NCBI GenBank assembly: GCA_902465605.1
Contig: CABQNT010000022.1
Coordinates: forward strand, 1-36,883
Direction: 5' to 3'
Source: Prevotella sp902465605
GTDB lineage: Bacteria; Bacteroidota; Bacteroidia; Bacteroidales; Bacteroidaceae
Length of the DNA stretch: 36,883 nucleotides
This document shows positions 1-8,443 of this stretch, piece by piece. The position numbers and the translations under genes are program-made. Positions within the stretch are counted from its first letter, which is position 1. Every line of letters starts with the position of its first letter. The notes under the pieces are model-generated. The model had not been told where the DNA came from. It saw only the letters and a list, made by a program, of their open reading frames with translations, and did not search any database.

Positions 1-978
1 AATAGTGCTCAAAAACAAGAATGATAGAGAATGGGTAAGGTTTTGCAGAGGTCTCGTATTTGGAGTTTTCTCCAACTCTTCCCGTTGCTCACGGACACGT
101 CTGACGTGAAAATCGTTGAGATCTTTGAAGTCTCCATAATACACAGCCATATCTTCTACCTTAAAACCTGTGTTTACAAATTCCTGCACAGCTTTTCGCC
201 CTGCATCGTCATTGTCAAGAAAAGCACGAACGGAGGTTATATTTCTTTCATTCAGGTAGTGGATACTCCTTGCTACATTACTCACGGAATTCATCACAAG
301 GCATTGGTTGGAGACCTCCCCTTTCATTGAAAGAAAAGAGAGAAAGTCCATAAAGCCCTCGAACAGACAGACGGGCTGTGCCTTGTCCTCAAATATCGGA
401 GTGATGTTCTTCGGGGCAATCGTTCCCTTGAACGTATTGTTGTCCCGAAGTTCATAACCACCCGAAGAATTGGCAAAGCCGATGGCTTCATATCTCTTTC
501 CCCTTACCTCGTAGTTGATACATTTGAGAAAGGGTGTTGCCTTTTTCAAATTGATGCAACGTTCCTTGATAAGGTATTCCTGCAAATGCGGCGGCAAGGT
601 GTCTGATATGCTTATCAGTCTCCTTGTTTCGCTTGCTTGTCTTGTAGTTGTCTGGTTGAGACCAATACGGGGTTCAGTCTTTGAATAGCTGTGCGCTGTA
701 TTATCGGAAGCGTTCTGCCCCAAACGGCAGATGGCTTCCGAGAGCGTACAGCCTTCCAAGCGCATACAGAGGTCGATGATGCTTCCGCCCCTGCCTTCGG
801 CATAGTCTATCCAAAGGTTCTTTTCCCTGTCCACTTTGAAACTCGGACGCGTTTCCTCCCTGAGCGGTGAACGGTACATGGCATAGGCTGGTGTTTTACG
901 GACAGGCCTGATACCCCTCCTTTCGAGATACTCCACGATGGGATATCGCTTGATAAGTGATAAATCTTCTTCTTTCAT
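1..978 (-). CDS. Toprim-domain DNA primase of a mobile element (3' end cut by window edge)
   Basis: The reading frame is open for 326 codons from the ATG at 978 to the window edge. It likely makes RNA primers for the complementary strand of the transferred or replicating element. The N-terminal part (about residues 20-75) has the layout of a CHC2 primase zinc domain (RSPLREETRPSF, then GRGGSIIDL), but the zinc-binding cysteines and histidine are absent. The Toprim core shows an EG motif in VCLFEGFMDF and a DxD-like motif in FLDNDDAG. Such zinc-less primases are common on Bacteroidota mobilizable elements. It lies downstream of the VapE-like gene on the same strand, separated by about 180 bp. 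No stop codon is seen, so the true C-terminus is unknown. Confidence 0.8.
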   Translation of the reverse strand, partial: MKEEDLSLIKRYPIVEYLERRGIRPVRKTPAYAMYRSPLREETRPSFKVDREKNLWIDYAEGRGGSIIDLCMRLEGCTLSEAICRLGQNASDNTAHSYSKTEPRIGLNQTTTRQASETRRLISISDTLPPHLQEYLIKERCINLKKATPFLKCINYEVRGKRYEAIGFANSSGGYELRDNNTFKGTIAPKNITPIFEDKAQPVCLFEGFMDFLSFLSMKGEVSNQCLVMNSVSNVARSIHYLNERNITSVRAFLDNDDAGRKAVQEFVNTGFKVEDMAVYYGDFKDLNDFHVRRVREQREELEKTPNTRPLQNLTHSLSFLFLSTI

Positions 979-1158
979 TGTTTTGATACTTTAATGGGTT
1001 GAATGATAATTATTTATGCTTGTCTGTTTTATGGTTTTACCGTTTCCAAAGTTTTCCCCTCCAAACTTTTTCATCATTCTTCTTACTACATACTATTTCG
1101 TGATAAATGATTGATAATCAGCAGCACTTTTTAGTATAGGACGATACTACACATACTA

Positions 1159-2460
1159 CTACATTTGGCTACTACAAGTCTGAAGGAGCGGGCATGGCAA
1201 GATTTTCCTAATCTTGTAGGCATAGATGGGGCTACCTCCGTTTCTTCGCTTGCTCACCTTTATGTATCCTGCTTTCTTCAAGGCTTCGCCCATACGCTTG
1301 GCAACAAGTGGTTGGTGAGTATAAATACCCAAATAGGTGAGTATCTCCGTAGTAGTCATTAACGAATAGTTTTCATCCTCCGTTGGCTTTTCAAAGCAAC
1401 GCAGCAAAAGTTCCATCTCAGCGGTTTGTACCTGAAAGTCCTCACTCTCTCTGTATAGTTCGGCAATCTCTTCATCATCAAACCAATAGCGGAAACCTGA
1501 CTTTAATAGGGTTTTGGCTTCAGCATAGACATTGTCCATTGAAATACGCTTGGCTTTCTCTATGTCTATGGATAGAACTTCAAAGGGCAGAAACCTTCTG
1601 CTGCCTGTCGGGTCTGTAAGAAAGTCGTTACCGTTCACCGATGCCACGAAGCTTGCCAAGTGGGGATGCTCCTCCACATATTTGTCATACGGCATACGGT
1701 ACTTGACCATCGGACAGGTGATAAGGTTCTTCAGTTCGTTCTCGTCTCGCTTATTGAGGGCTTTGAGCTGGTCATCTATATTTACGATAAGGTTCTGACC
1801 GATATAAGTGAGTGTGTCTTTCTCCTGCGGATATATTTTTCCTGTGTAACTGTAACCGTGCAGTTTGGACGGACAGAGCAAATCGAGAAACGTTGTCTTG
1901 AACTTACCCTGCTCACCTGTCAGTACAAGGCAGGTATGGTTACGGCACTCACGGTCGTCCATCGCATTGGCGACCACCGCCACAAGCCATTTGGTAAGAT
2001 ACGGCAACCATTTGTTAGAATTACGGACAACAACGCAGCTTGCCAAATCGGAAATTGCTTTCGGTGAAAAAGAAGGCACATTACTATCCCTACAACCAGC
2101 ATCATCACAGCTACAGCTATCACCTATATCTATCAATGGCAACCCTTTTAAATACTCCTGAACGGGATTGATACGGGGAGAAAAGCTGCTTTCAATGATG
2201 GAATAAAGGTTCTCGGCAGAAGTCGCTATGCCTTCATCGCAATCGAGTTCCCTGCGAAGTGTGTTGATTTCATAACGACCAACCTTTACAAAACGATTAT
2301 TACCCTTACTGCAATATTCGGTTCTGCCCAATACTGTGTTGTATCTGAACTCATAGTGTGTGGAGAGGTAGGTTTCTATCTCTACGTTCTTGGATGAACT
2401 ACCCCTTCGATGGGGATTTCTCCTGCTGTCTGTATTGCCTGCATCTGCGTTCTTTTTCAT
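1159..2460 (-). CDS. VapE/VirE-like P-loop ATPase with C-terminal DUF3874
   Basis: This 433-aa protein resembles the virulence-associated E (VapE) P-loop NTPases found on mobile elements and satellites, thought to act as replicative helicases next to a primase. The ATP-binding segment reads LTGEQGKFKTTFL (about residues 180-193), a Walker A in which the usual GKS/T is GKFKTT. A Walker B-like LIVNIDDQ follows, then the motif TGSRRFLPFEV typical of the family. The last about 90 residues (TTEILTYL, MGEALKKAGY) match the winged-helix-like DUF3874 tail. The N-terminus is short for VapE proteins, which often carry a primase-polymerase domain; here the separate primase gene just downstream would supply that role. 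The direct function in this element is inferred. Confidence 0.8.
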   Translation of the reverse strand: MKKNADAGNTDSRRNPHRRGSSSKNVEIETYLSTHYEFRYNTVLGRTEYCSKGNNRFVKVGRYEINTLRRELDCDEGIATSAENLYSIIESSFSPRINPVQEYLKGLPLIDIGDSCSCDDAGCRDSNVPSFSPKAISDLASCVVVRNSNKWLPYLTKWLVAVVANAMDDRECRNHTCLVLTGEQGKFKTTFLDLLCPSKLHGYSYTGKIYPQEKDTLTYIGQNLIVNIDDQLKALNKRDENELKNLITCPMVKYRMPYDKYVEEHPHLASFVASVNGNDFLTDPTGSRRFLPFEVLSIDIEKAKRISMDNVYAEAKTLLKSGFRYWFDDEEIAELYRESEDFQVQTAEMELLLRCFEKPTEDENYSLMTTTEILTYLGIYTHQPLVAKRMGEALKKAGYIKVSKRRNGGSPIYAYKIRKILPCPLLQTCSSQM

Positions 2461-2991
2461 TATTCCCTTGAATTAGTTTCCAAGAGTGAAGTTAGGGTGA
2501 GAATGCGTAACTTCCAAGCATTCAGAGCCCTCTTGTATAATGTTGCGCTCGTCCGCTTTAAAATTCTTAGGAGAACAGGCTGTCAAGAAGGGCATTTATA
2601 GCCTCATTAAGAAAAAAATGGATGACAGGAAAGAAAGGTTAACAGAAATACGGATTGTCGTTGTTTGCTTTCAGATGCGGTCTTTTGCTTTGATTACCTT
2701 ATTAACCTCATTTGTGCAGTGGCAAGAACATCAATCTGTCTCTTTTGTCCTTGTTATAGCGCCACAAGCTGCCACGTGAATGAAAAGTGATGGAATAAGA
2801 AATGCCCGATATTAATTTTGCATAAGACAAGCTGCGCTCGGCAAAGGATAAGTGAACTTTCCTCTACACTCGCTTGGATTGTCTTTGCAATAAAAGAAAA
2901 AAGACGGGGCAGGAAAACGCAAATGTGAACCGATGAAACGGATTGCTCTTTTCCCGATAGTTCCCGATACTTCCCTGCTGTTCCCCACGGC
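2461..2991. other. Non-coding gap between divergent vapE-like and HTH genes
   Basis: No convincing gene is seen here. The only open frames are short and unlike proteins. The right part holds closely spaced TTCCCGATA and TTCCC words (about 2950-2985) just before the promoter of the HTH pair. This gap is a reasonable place for a replication or transfer origin, but I see no diagnostic structure that would prove it. Confidence 0.35.
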
Positions 2992-3022
2992 TTTGAGAGG
3001 TGTACGCACGCCATTATCTTTG
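2992..3022 (+). promoter_or_regulatory. Bacteroidota-type promoter of the HTH gene pair
   Basis: TTTG at 2992-2995, a 19-nt spacer, then TATCTTTG at 3015-3022. This fits the TTTG-N19-TAnnTTTG consensus of the Bacteroidota housekeeping sigma factor. Transcription would start near 3028-3030, about 45 nt before the first ATG. Confidence 0.75.
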
Positions 3023-3073
3023 CCGATGGAAACTGGAAAGATTTGAAACAACAAACAATAACAATATAAAATT

Positions 3074-3364
3074 ATGAACTATTACATCATTACAGAAACC
3101 AATTGGGCAAAGCTTCGAGATGAAATCTTAAGCCTTGCAGAATGCTGCCACAAGGCATTCGGAGAGAAAAGCAAGCACACGGACTGGCTGCACAACGGCG
3201 ATGTGTGCCGACTGCTGAACATCAGCAAACGCACTTTGCAGCATTATCGCGATACGGGCGTGCTGCCGTTTACGCAAATCGGGCACAAGTGCTATTACAA
3301 GAGCAAGGATGTGGAAGCACTTCTTCTTACGAAGTCGAACAAACCTAAAAACAGACAGATATGA
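3074..3364 (+). CDS. Small helix-turn-helix protein (excisionase/MerR-like), first of pair
   Basis: This 96-aa protein has a C-terminal MerR/excisionase-like winged helix: DVCRLLNISKRTLQHYRDTG (about residues 47-66), then LPFTQIGHKCYYKSKDVEALL. Proteins of this type on Bacteroidota integrative elements bind near the attachment site or regulatory regions and control excision or transfer genes. It has its own promoter at 2992-3022 and overlaps the next gene by 4 nt (ATGA), so the two are probably translationally coupled. The N-terminal 40 residues are a helical stretch of unknown role. Whether it acts as a recombination directionality factor or a plain regulator cannot be told from sequence. 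Confidence 0.8.
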   Translation: MNYYIITETNWAKLRDEILSLAECCHKAFGEKSKHTDWLHNGDVCRLLNISKRTLQHYRDTGVLPFTQIGHKCYYKSKDVEALLLTKSNKPKNRQI

Positions 3365-3666
3365 TGGAAACAGCAAGAGATTTGAACATGGAGACAGACG
3401 AGATGCAGCTGGTCGTCTCGGCATTGAGAGGTGTGGGGAAACGGATTGTGGAAGTGGCACAGACACACAAGCCACTCTTTGCAGGCGAACTTTTCCTCAC
3501 GGGTAAGGATGTGTGTGAACGACTGTATATCAGTCCCCGTACCTTGCAGGACTACCGCGACAGGAAGATTATTCCCTACACGCAGTTTGCAGGAAAAATA
3601 CTCTACAAGGCTTCGGACTTGGAAAAAATGCTGGAGGAGAATTACAAGAGCAGTAGAACAGGATAA
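3361..3666 (+). CDS. Small helix-turn-helix protein, second of pair
   Basis: This 101-aa protein has the same plan as its upstream neighbour: an N-terminal helical part and a C-terminal HTH (KDVCERLYISPRTLQDYRDR, then IPYTQFAGKILYKASDLEKML). The two are diverged paralogues. The ATG overlaps the upstream stop as ATGA. A pair of such proteins next to a mobile-element replication module usually takes part in excision or regulation; the targets here are unknown. After its stop there are about 265 bp without a gene before the restriction-modification operon. Confidence 0.78.
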   Translation: MMETARDLNMETDEMQLVVSALRGVGKRIVEVAQTHKPLFAGELFLTGKDVCERLYISPRTLQDYRDRKIIPYTQFAGKILYKASDLEKMLEENYKSSRTG

Positions 3667-3910
3667 AGACAATAAGCGTATATTGGTGAATAGGACAACA
3701 GCACTTGGGGCAGAGATGCATCTGTTTCAAGTGCCGTTGTTGTATAAAGCATGGTGTACAAGATTTTCCAAGAAAAGATAAGTTTGATGAAGAAGATTGT
3801 TAGGGAAATAATCGAAAAAACATAGTAAAATTAGTATCTAGTTATACTTTTAATTCTGTTAAAAGGCCAAAGAAATCAGAGAGGAAAGGCTCCCTTTTAA
3901 AATTATTTTG

Positions 3911-3918
3911 TATCTTTG
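3911..3918 (+). promoter_or_regulatory. Putative -7 box of the restriction-modification operon
   Basis: TATCTTTG fits TAnnTTTG. No clear TTG lies 19-20 nt upstream. The predicted start of transcription (about 3924) is only about 9 nt before the first ATG at 3933 and 18 nt before the in-frame ATG at 3942, so the leader is very short and the second ATG may be the true start. Confidence 0.5.
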
Positions 3919-3932
3919 TAGCGAAAAGAACG

Positions 3933-6836
3933 ATGCCAGTTATGGAGTCTATATTTACGAATACTGTTAGCGATTTAAAATTCACTCCGTATTCAATTGA
4001 AAATGGAGGGGTAGTTTTATGCAATAGTATTCCACCAGAATGTTCTCCGGAAATTCTTTTTGGGATAGATACCGCCAAACGCTTTTTTGCAGACGCTGTA
4101 TATTTTCGCCATTTTTCCGATGGTAGAGTTTCCATTCCACAAATTTATTTCTTTGACTATACTCTTAGGAACGTTTCTAACGAAGACAAAAAGGACATAC
4201 ACAAGAGAATGTGGAGCGGGTATGTCGTTCCAATCTATATCATCGTAGAGAAAAGCTCTGTAAGTATTTTTGATGCCAGAACTAAGGCACAGACAGGCAA
4301 AGAGCATTATGTAGAAGAATTGCTTCGCTTGTCCGGCACAGGCATAAAAGAGTTTGATGCGGCGTTCTTTGATGACGGAATGTTTTGGGAAGAGGAACAG
4401 TATAAGAAAAAATTTCAATTTGAAGAGTCCGCAACTAAAGATTTAATCCGCGGACTGAAAGAGGTTCACAAAAATTTCCAAGAAAAATCCGGGTTAGATA
4501 AGCATGTATCGTTGAAACTTCTTGTGCAAAGCCTTCTTATAAAGTATTTGGAAGAACGTGATGAATCTTCTCAAAGCGGATATTTCGCCAAAACATACTT
4601 TAAAAAGAACTTTGATTGTACCAAATTTTGTGAAATCATAAGAGAAGGAAAACTATTGGCGTTGCTTGACCATCTTGCAGAGGATTTCAATGGCAAAATT
4701 TTCGAATGGGACAAGGAAAAGGAAAAAGAGGCAAGGGAATCCATTCAAAAATCAGAAGTGAAAATACTGGCAAGTTACTTGGATGGAAACATTGAGAACA
4801 ACCAGTATGTAATTTGGCGTTTGTATTCTTTCTCGCACCTTCCTGTAGAAGTTATCAGTTCTGTGTATGAGGAACTTCTGACAGACAGCAAAGATATTGT
4901 CTATACACCTGAGATGGTTGTCAGCACACTTATAGATGAGAGTATGCCACTGAAAGAACCACGGGAAAATTTCAGACTGATAGATGTAAGTTGTGGTTCC
5001 GGCATCTTTCTTGTAAAGGCATATAAACGCATCATACAATGGTGGAGATATGCGGAGTGGCTGAAAACAGGCAATTTGTCCAAGCCATCATTGGATGTGC
5101 TGAAACGATTGTTGAAAAACAGTATATATGGCATTGACATAGAGGATGATGCGGTACGGTTGGCAGTATTCAGTTTAGCTTTGGCTATGTTGGATGAAGT
5201 AGATCTAAACCCACCCACATGGCAGAAACTGAAATTTCCAGACTTCAGCAAGAATATTAAGAAAGCAGACTTCTTCAAATACATATCCGCTAATATTGAT
5301 GACACATATGATTTAGTGATAGGAAATCCTCCATTCAATCTTCATTCGGTATTGGGAAGGGAACCGAAAAGGAAAAAGTTCTTTAAAACACTTCGAGAGA
5401 ATATTGGGTACAGGTGTGAATTTGACATACCTGATGAAAATCCTGCCTTGCACTTTCTGGTACAGTCCATGAATTTATTACGGTCAGACGGTCAACTGTG
5501 TATGATACAACCAGCAGCTCCAATATTGTATAATAACAATATGAGTTTCAAGCAAGCTTTGTTCTCAAAGTATAACTTACAACAGGTAATCGATTTTACT
5601 TTACTGCCAGACATTTGGGCTGGTGCGCGAGTAGCTACAATAGCCTTGTTTATTAAAAAGTCTTTGCCTGACAGCAATTCGGTATTGCATTTGGTTGCCA
5701 ATCGTACATTTTCCAATAAAAATCGAATCTTTTTAGAATTCGACCACTATGACTTTCATTTTATTAGTAAGGATGATATTATCAATAATCCATTTATCTG
5801 GAAAGCGGATTTATTAGGTGGGGGGCGGATTATCGATTTGATTGAGAGGTTCAGGAAAATGAGGACTCTGGGAGCATTTCTTGCAGAAAAAGAGAAACAT
5901 TGCGGTTGGAAATACAATGAAGGATATACTGTTGGAAATAAAAAATATCCTGCCCCTTTTATTCATGGACAGAAAGCAATAGATCCACGCACTTTTGGCA
6001 AGGGTAGGAATGGGGATTTTAAGACTTTTTATGAGAGCAATACTCATTTTGAGGCTCCTCGTCTTCAAAAGAAAGAAATCTATTTGGCACCTCATATTAT
6101 CATTAAGGAGAATATTGGCAAAACAAATATACCAATAGTCTTTTTGGATGAAGATATGTGCTTTAGCCATGAAATGGTAGGAATATATGCACCAAATTCT
6201 GAAATTAATGAACTGAAAAAAGTGTATGACATTTTCCAAGAGTTCAATGTGCTTTATCGTTTCTATATTTTGGTAACAAGTAGCAGGCTAATCGTTGGAA
6301 GAGCAACTTCTATCTTAAAGAGAGACATGGACAGATTGCCTTTTCCCACTAATCTATCAGATTTAAAAGTGCAGGATTTAGAAAATCAGATTATTAAAGA
6401 AGCAGTGGACAATTATGCCAGTAAAGGAATGAAAGATGAAACTGCAAGCCAATCGCAGATACTACATTTTTCAGATATATTCTGTAAAACATTAAATAAC
6501 ATATACGAAGAAAATAACAAGTCTTTTAAATTATTCAAAATTATAGATACAAGTAAATACTATGCATTACATTTTGAATATACAGCAGATATAATAGAAT
6601 CATCTTTCACGAAATTGGAAGAACTTAATTCTTATGTAAAAGATGTCATTCCTACTCAAAAGGGGGCTTTAGCTGGATTTCATATTCAGCGTGTGTTAAA
6701 ACTTTATGGTCAAAACAGCATTATTCTTGTGAAGCCTAAGAATGTACGATACTGGTCAACAAATATTGCTTTACGGGATTCCGACGAATGTTACTCTGAC
6801 TATGTAAATGCAAGATACGGGAATGCTGCGAGATAA
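3933..6836 (+). CDS. N6-adenine DNA methyltransferase (Eco57I/type II-like), large R-M subunit
   Basis: This 967-aa protein should transfer a methyl group from S-adenosylmethionine to adenine in a specific DNA site. Residues about 1-150 form an N-terminal domain (FADAVYFRHFSDGR, then IPQIYFFDYT) that I know from some large N6-methylases but cannot name. A helical HsdM-like segment follows (about 170-330). SAM-binding motif I is LIDVSCGSGIF (about 349-359) and the catalytic motif IV is NPPF (about 465-468). The C-terminal third resembles a TaqI/Eco57I-type specificity domain (SRLIVGRATSILKRDMDRLPFP). No PD-(D/E)XK motif is obvious within it. A PD-(D/E)XK gene overlaps its 3' end by up to 29 nt, so cleavage is probably supplied separately. 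The target sequence cannot be read from the protein. Start could be 3933 or 3942. Confidence 0.85.
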   Translation: MPVMESIFTNTVSDLKFTPYSIENGGVVLCNSIPPECSPEILFGIDTAKRFFADAVYFRHFSDGRVSIPQIYFFDYTLRNVSNEDKKDIHKRMWSGYVVPIYIIVEKSSVSIFDARTKAQTGKEHYVEELLRLSGTGIKEFDAAFFDDGMFWEEEQYKKKFQFEESATKDLIRGLKEVHKNFQEKSGLDKHVSLKLLVQSLLIKYLEERDESSQSGYFAKTYFKKNFDCTKFCEIIREGKLLALLDHLAEDFNGKIFEWDKEKEKEARESIQKSEVKILASYLDGNIENNQYVIWRLYSFSHLPVEVISSVYEELLTDSKDIVYTPEMVVSTLIDESMPLKEPRENFRLIDVSCGSGIFLVKAYKRIIQWWRYAEWLKTGNLSKPSLDVLKRLLKNSIYGIDIEDDAVRLAVFSLALAMLDEVDLNPPTWQKLKFPDFSKNIKKADFFKYISANIDDTYDLVIGNPPFNLHSVLGREPKRKKFFKTLRENIGYRCEFDIPDENPALHFLVQSMNLLRSDGQLCMIQPAAPILYNNNMSFKQALFSKYNLQQVIDFTLLPDIWAGARVATIALFIKKSLPDSNSVLHLVANRTFSNKNRIFLEFDHYDFHFISKDDIINNPFIWKADLLGGGRIIDLIERFRKMRTLGAFLAEKEKHCGWKYNEGYTVGNKKYPAPFIHGQKAIDPRTFGKGRNGDFKTFYESNTHFEAPRLQKKEIYLAPHIIIKENIGKTNIPIVFLDEDMCFSHEMVGIYAPNSEINELKKVYDIFQEFNVLYRFYILVTSSRLIVGRATSILKRDMDRLPFPTNLSDLKVQDLENQIIKEAVDNYASKGMKDETASQSQILHFSDIFCKTLNNIYEENNKSFKLFKIIDTSKYYALHFEYTADIIESSFTKLEELNSYVKDVIPTQKGALAGFHIQRVLKLYGQNSIILVKPKNVRYWSTNIALRDSDECYSDYVNARYGNAAR

Positions 6837-7500
6837 TAGTTTTATCAATTCAATGCCATCTATTCATTCCTTGGATAGTTCGCAAGACATCGAAGCCAGA
6901 AAGGTACTTGATTTTATCGATTCAAAGATAGAGGGGTTCCCCTCTTTTCTTTTGAAGACAATAGATTCAAATACAGAGAACCGAATCACTGATTCACTAA
7001 TAAATTATCTTGAATTTCATAAAAGTGTAGATATGCCTTTTCGATTCGGAAAAAATCCAACACAGCCAGGCTCTACACGAGAAACAGATATAGGTGTTTT
7101 CCCAAGACCAAAGATATTGACGTCATCTCCCATAACTATTCTTGAGTTTGAGGCTAAACGCCTATCTACTACATCAAATTATAAAGAATACGTCTATGGT
7201 GCACGTGGTGGTATGGAGCGATTTAAGAAAAGACTACATGGAAGTCATCTTAATATTTGCGGGATGTTTGGGTATGTCCAATCACATTCTTCGGAACATT
7301 GGATAAAGAAAATAAATGAGTTAATAGAAAAATTAGGCCGTGAAAAAGCAGATCACATTATTGACTGGACATCCCAAGAGGAAAAATTACAAATTGTGTC
7401 CAAAAGCAATTCTGTGGTTATTAAGCAAAAATCAATAAATGATAGGAAAGGTCATACCAAAATAGTTTTATGCCACTATTTTCTCGATCTTAAATGCTAA
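6808..7500 (+). CDS. PD-(D/E)XK nuclease-like protein, probable restriction subunit
   Basis: This 230-aa protein has the signature of a PD-(D/E)XK nuclease: a conserved Glu in the helix ENRITDSLINYL (about residues 57-68), Asp94 in RETDIGVF, and the E-x-K motif in ILEFEAKRL (Glu113/Glu115, Lys117). The spacing of 20 residues between Asp94 and the E-A-K motif is normal for the fold. It overlaps the end of the methylase gene (methylase stop 6836; ATGs at 6808, 6823 and 6853 are possible starts), so the two are coupled and probably form one restriction-modification system without a separate specificity gene. I do not recognise the family by name. It could also be a nuclease that acts on modified or unmodified foreign DNA under control of the methylase. 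Confidence 0.7.
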   Translation: MQDTGMLRDNSFINSMPSIHSLDSSQDIEARKVLDFIDSKIEGFPSFLLKTIDSNTENRITDSLINYLEFHKSVDMPFRFGKNPTQPGSTRETDIGVFPRPKILTSSPITILEFEAKRLSTTSNYKEYVYGARGGMERFKKRLHGSHLNICGMFGYVQSHSSEHWIKKINELIEKLGREKADHIIDWTSQEEKLQIVSKSNSVVIKQKSINDRKGHTKIVLCHYFLDLKC

Positions 7501-7831
7501 AAAAAGGAAATCATATCGCAAACCAGCAAATAAAGTATAAAATTCAAGCGAAGAAATATCTCGATGGAAAGCGCGTTTCTGGCATACGAAAAGGATATTT
7601 TCCATGTGTCGGAGACACCGTTCTCAAGGCCAAAAATACACCTCTGTAACTCATTGATAATCAGCACCTTACAGAGTAGTAAAATTATCCTATAAGACTT
7701 TTTGAAAAGTCCTATAAGACAATTTCCAGAGGGTGCACAGCAAGATGGATTTAACAATACTTTTAAGGCAGTAGAAATTAGTGTAAATAAGTTAGTAAAT
7801 AGAGATTAACATTGAACTATAAGGATAGAAA
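7501..7831. other. Non-coding, AT-rich gap between R-M system and membrane-protein gene
   Basis: No confident gene. It contains two direct copies of CCTATAAGAC (7689-7698 and 7711-7720, 22 nt apart) around a near-perfect hairpin (7696-7711, 7-bp stem). A weak leftward frame (about 7497-7757) has several protein-like fragments split over frames and may be gene debris. The word ATTGATAATCAGCA also occurs near 1110-1123 beside the primase/vapE genes. Confidence 0.4.
7689..7720. repeat. CCTATAAGAC direct repeats flanking a small hairpin
   Basis: Two identical 10-bp direct repeats (7689-7698, 7711-7720) with 22-nt period, about two helical turns, enclosing the palindrome GACTTTT-TG-AAAAGTC (7696-7711). 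The layout suits a repressor or recombinase binding site, or the fold of a weak terminator for the R-M operon. Confidence 0.5.
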
Positions 7832-8443
7832 ATGGACTGGATAAAAATTAAAAATATACGCTGGGAAAAAGTACAAAATATACTCTTTGTAATAGCTATT
7901 CTTTCATTATTAGGAATAGGAATAGAGATTCTCTTAACAGAAAAAGTAGGAATAGGACAAGTAGGGGCAACTTTAATAATAGGAATACTTACAGTTTTTG
8001 TTAGTGCAATGAATATCTCCGCAACTATAAAACAGTCAAGTAAAAATACTTTTATCAATACCATAACGATTGCTAGAAAGGAATATATGGCAGAACTTCG
8101 TAAAGCTGTTGAAGAGTTTTGTGTAACTGCTGAAAGAAATGACAATGAAAAACTGAAAGAATTGTCGTATAAATTAAAATTGTTGATGAATCCTGCTGAT
8201 AAGGATAATAAGCATTGGGATAGGAAAGCTATTGAAATGATTGATAAAATAGTCCAAGTAGAGAATAAAACAGAAGATATTGATAGGTTCATAACACTAA
8301 TGCAATCATGGCTGGCTATTGAATGGTATGGAATGAGAGAAGAAGCTAAAAAAGGAATAATGAGCAAAGAAGATAAAAAAACTTTGCTGGATACTGAATA
8401 TAGTAAATATACAAAATGGATTGAGGAAAAAGACAATGGATAA
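7832..8443 (+). CDS. Small membrane protein of unknown function, overlapping dinD
   Basis: This 203-aa protein begins with a short amphipathic segment and two predicted membrane helices (about residues 17-35, ILFVIAILSLLGIGIEILL, and about 42-64). A charged, helical cytoplasmic domain of about 135 residues follows, rich in Lys and Glu. I do not recognise a family. The gene is strongly AT-rich and lies on the mobile element right after the restriction-modification genes. Its last codons overlap the dinD start by 8 nt (ATGGATAA at 8436-8443), so it is co-translated with dinD. The plan of two membrane helices plus a helical cytoplasmic domain is seen in some phage-defence effectors; that role here is only a guess. 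Confidence 0.6.
   Translation: MDWIKIKNIRWEKVQNILFVIAILSLLGIGIEILLTEKVGIGQVGATLIIGILTVFVSAMNISATIKQSSKNTFINTITIARKEYMAELRKAVEEFCVTAERNDNEKLKELSYKLKLLMNPADKDNKHWDRKAIEMIDKIVQVENKTEDIDRFITLMQSWLAIEWYGMREEAKKGIMSKEDKKTLLDTEYSKYTKWIEEKDNG

Noticed and set aside
31..330. 99-aa plus-strand frame at the window start
   Set aside because: It is antisense to the Toprim part of the primase, whose motifs are clear on the minus strand.
3933..7500. R-M genes as part of BREX or DISARM
   Set aside because: No PglZ, BrxC, helicase or other marker genes of those systems are present; only a methylase and a small nuclease-like gene are seen.
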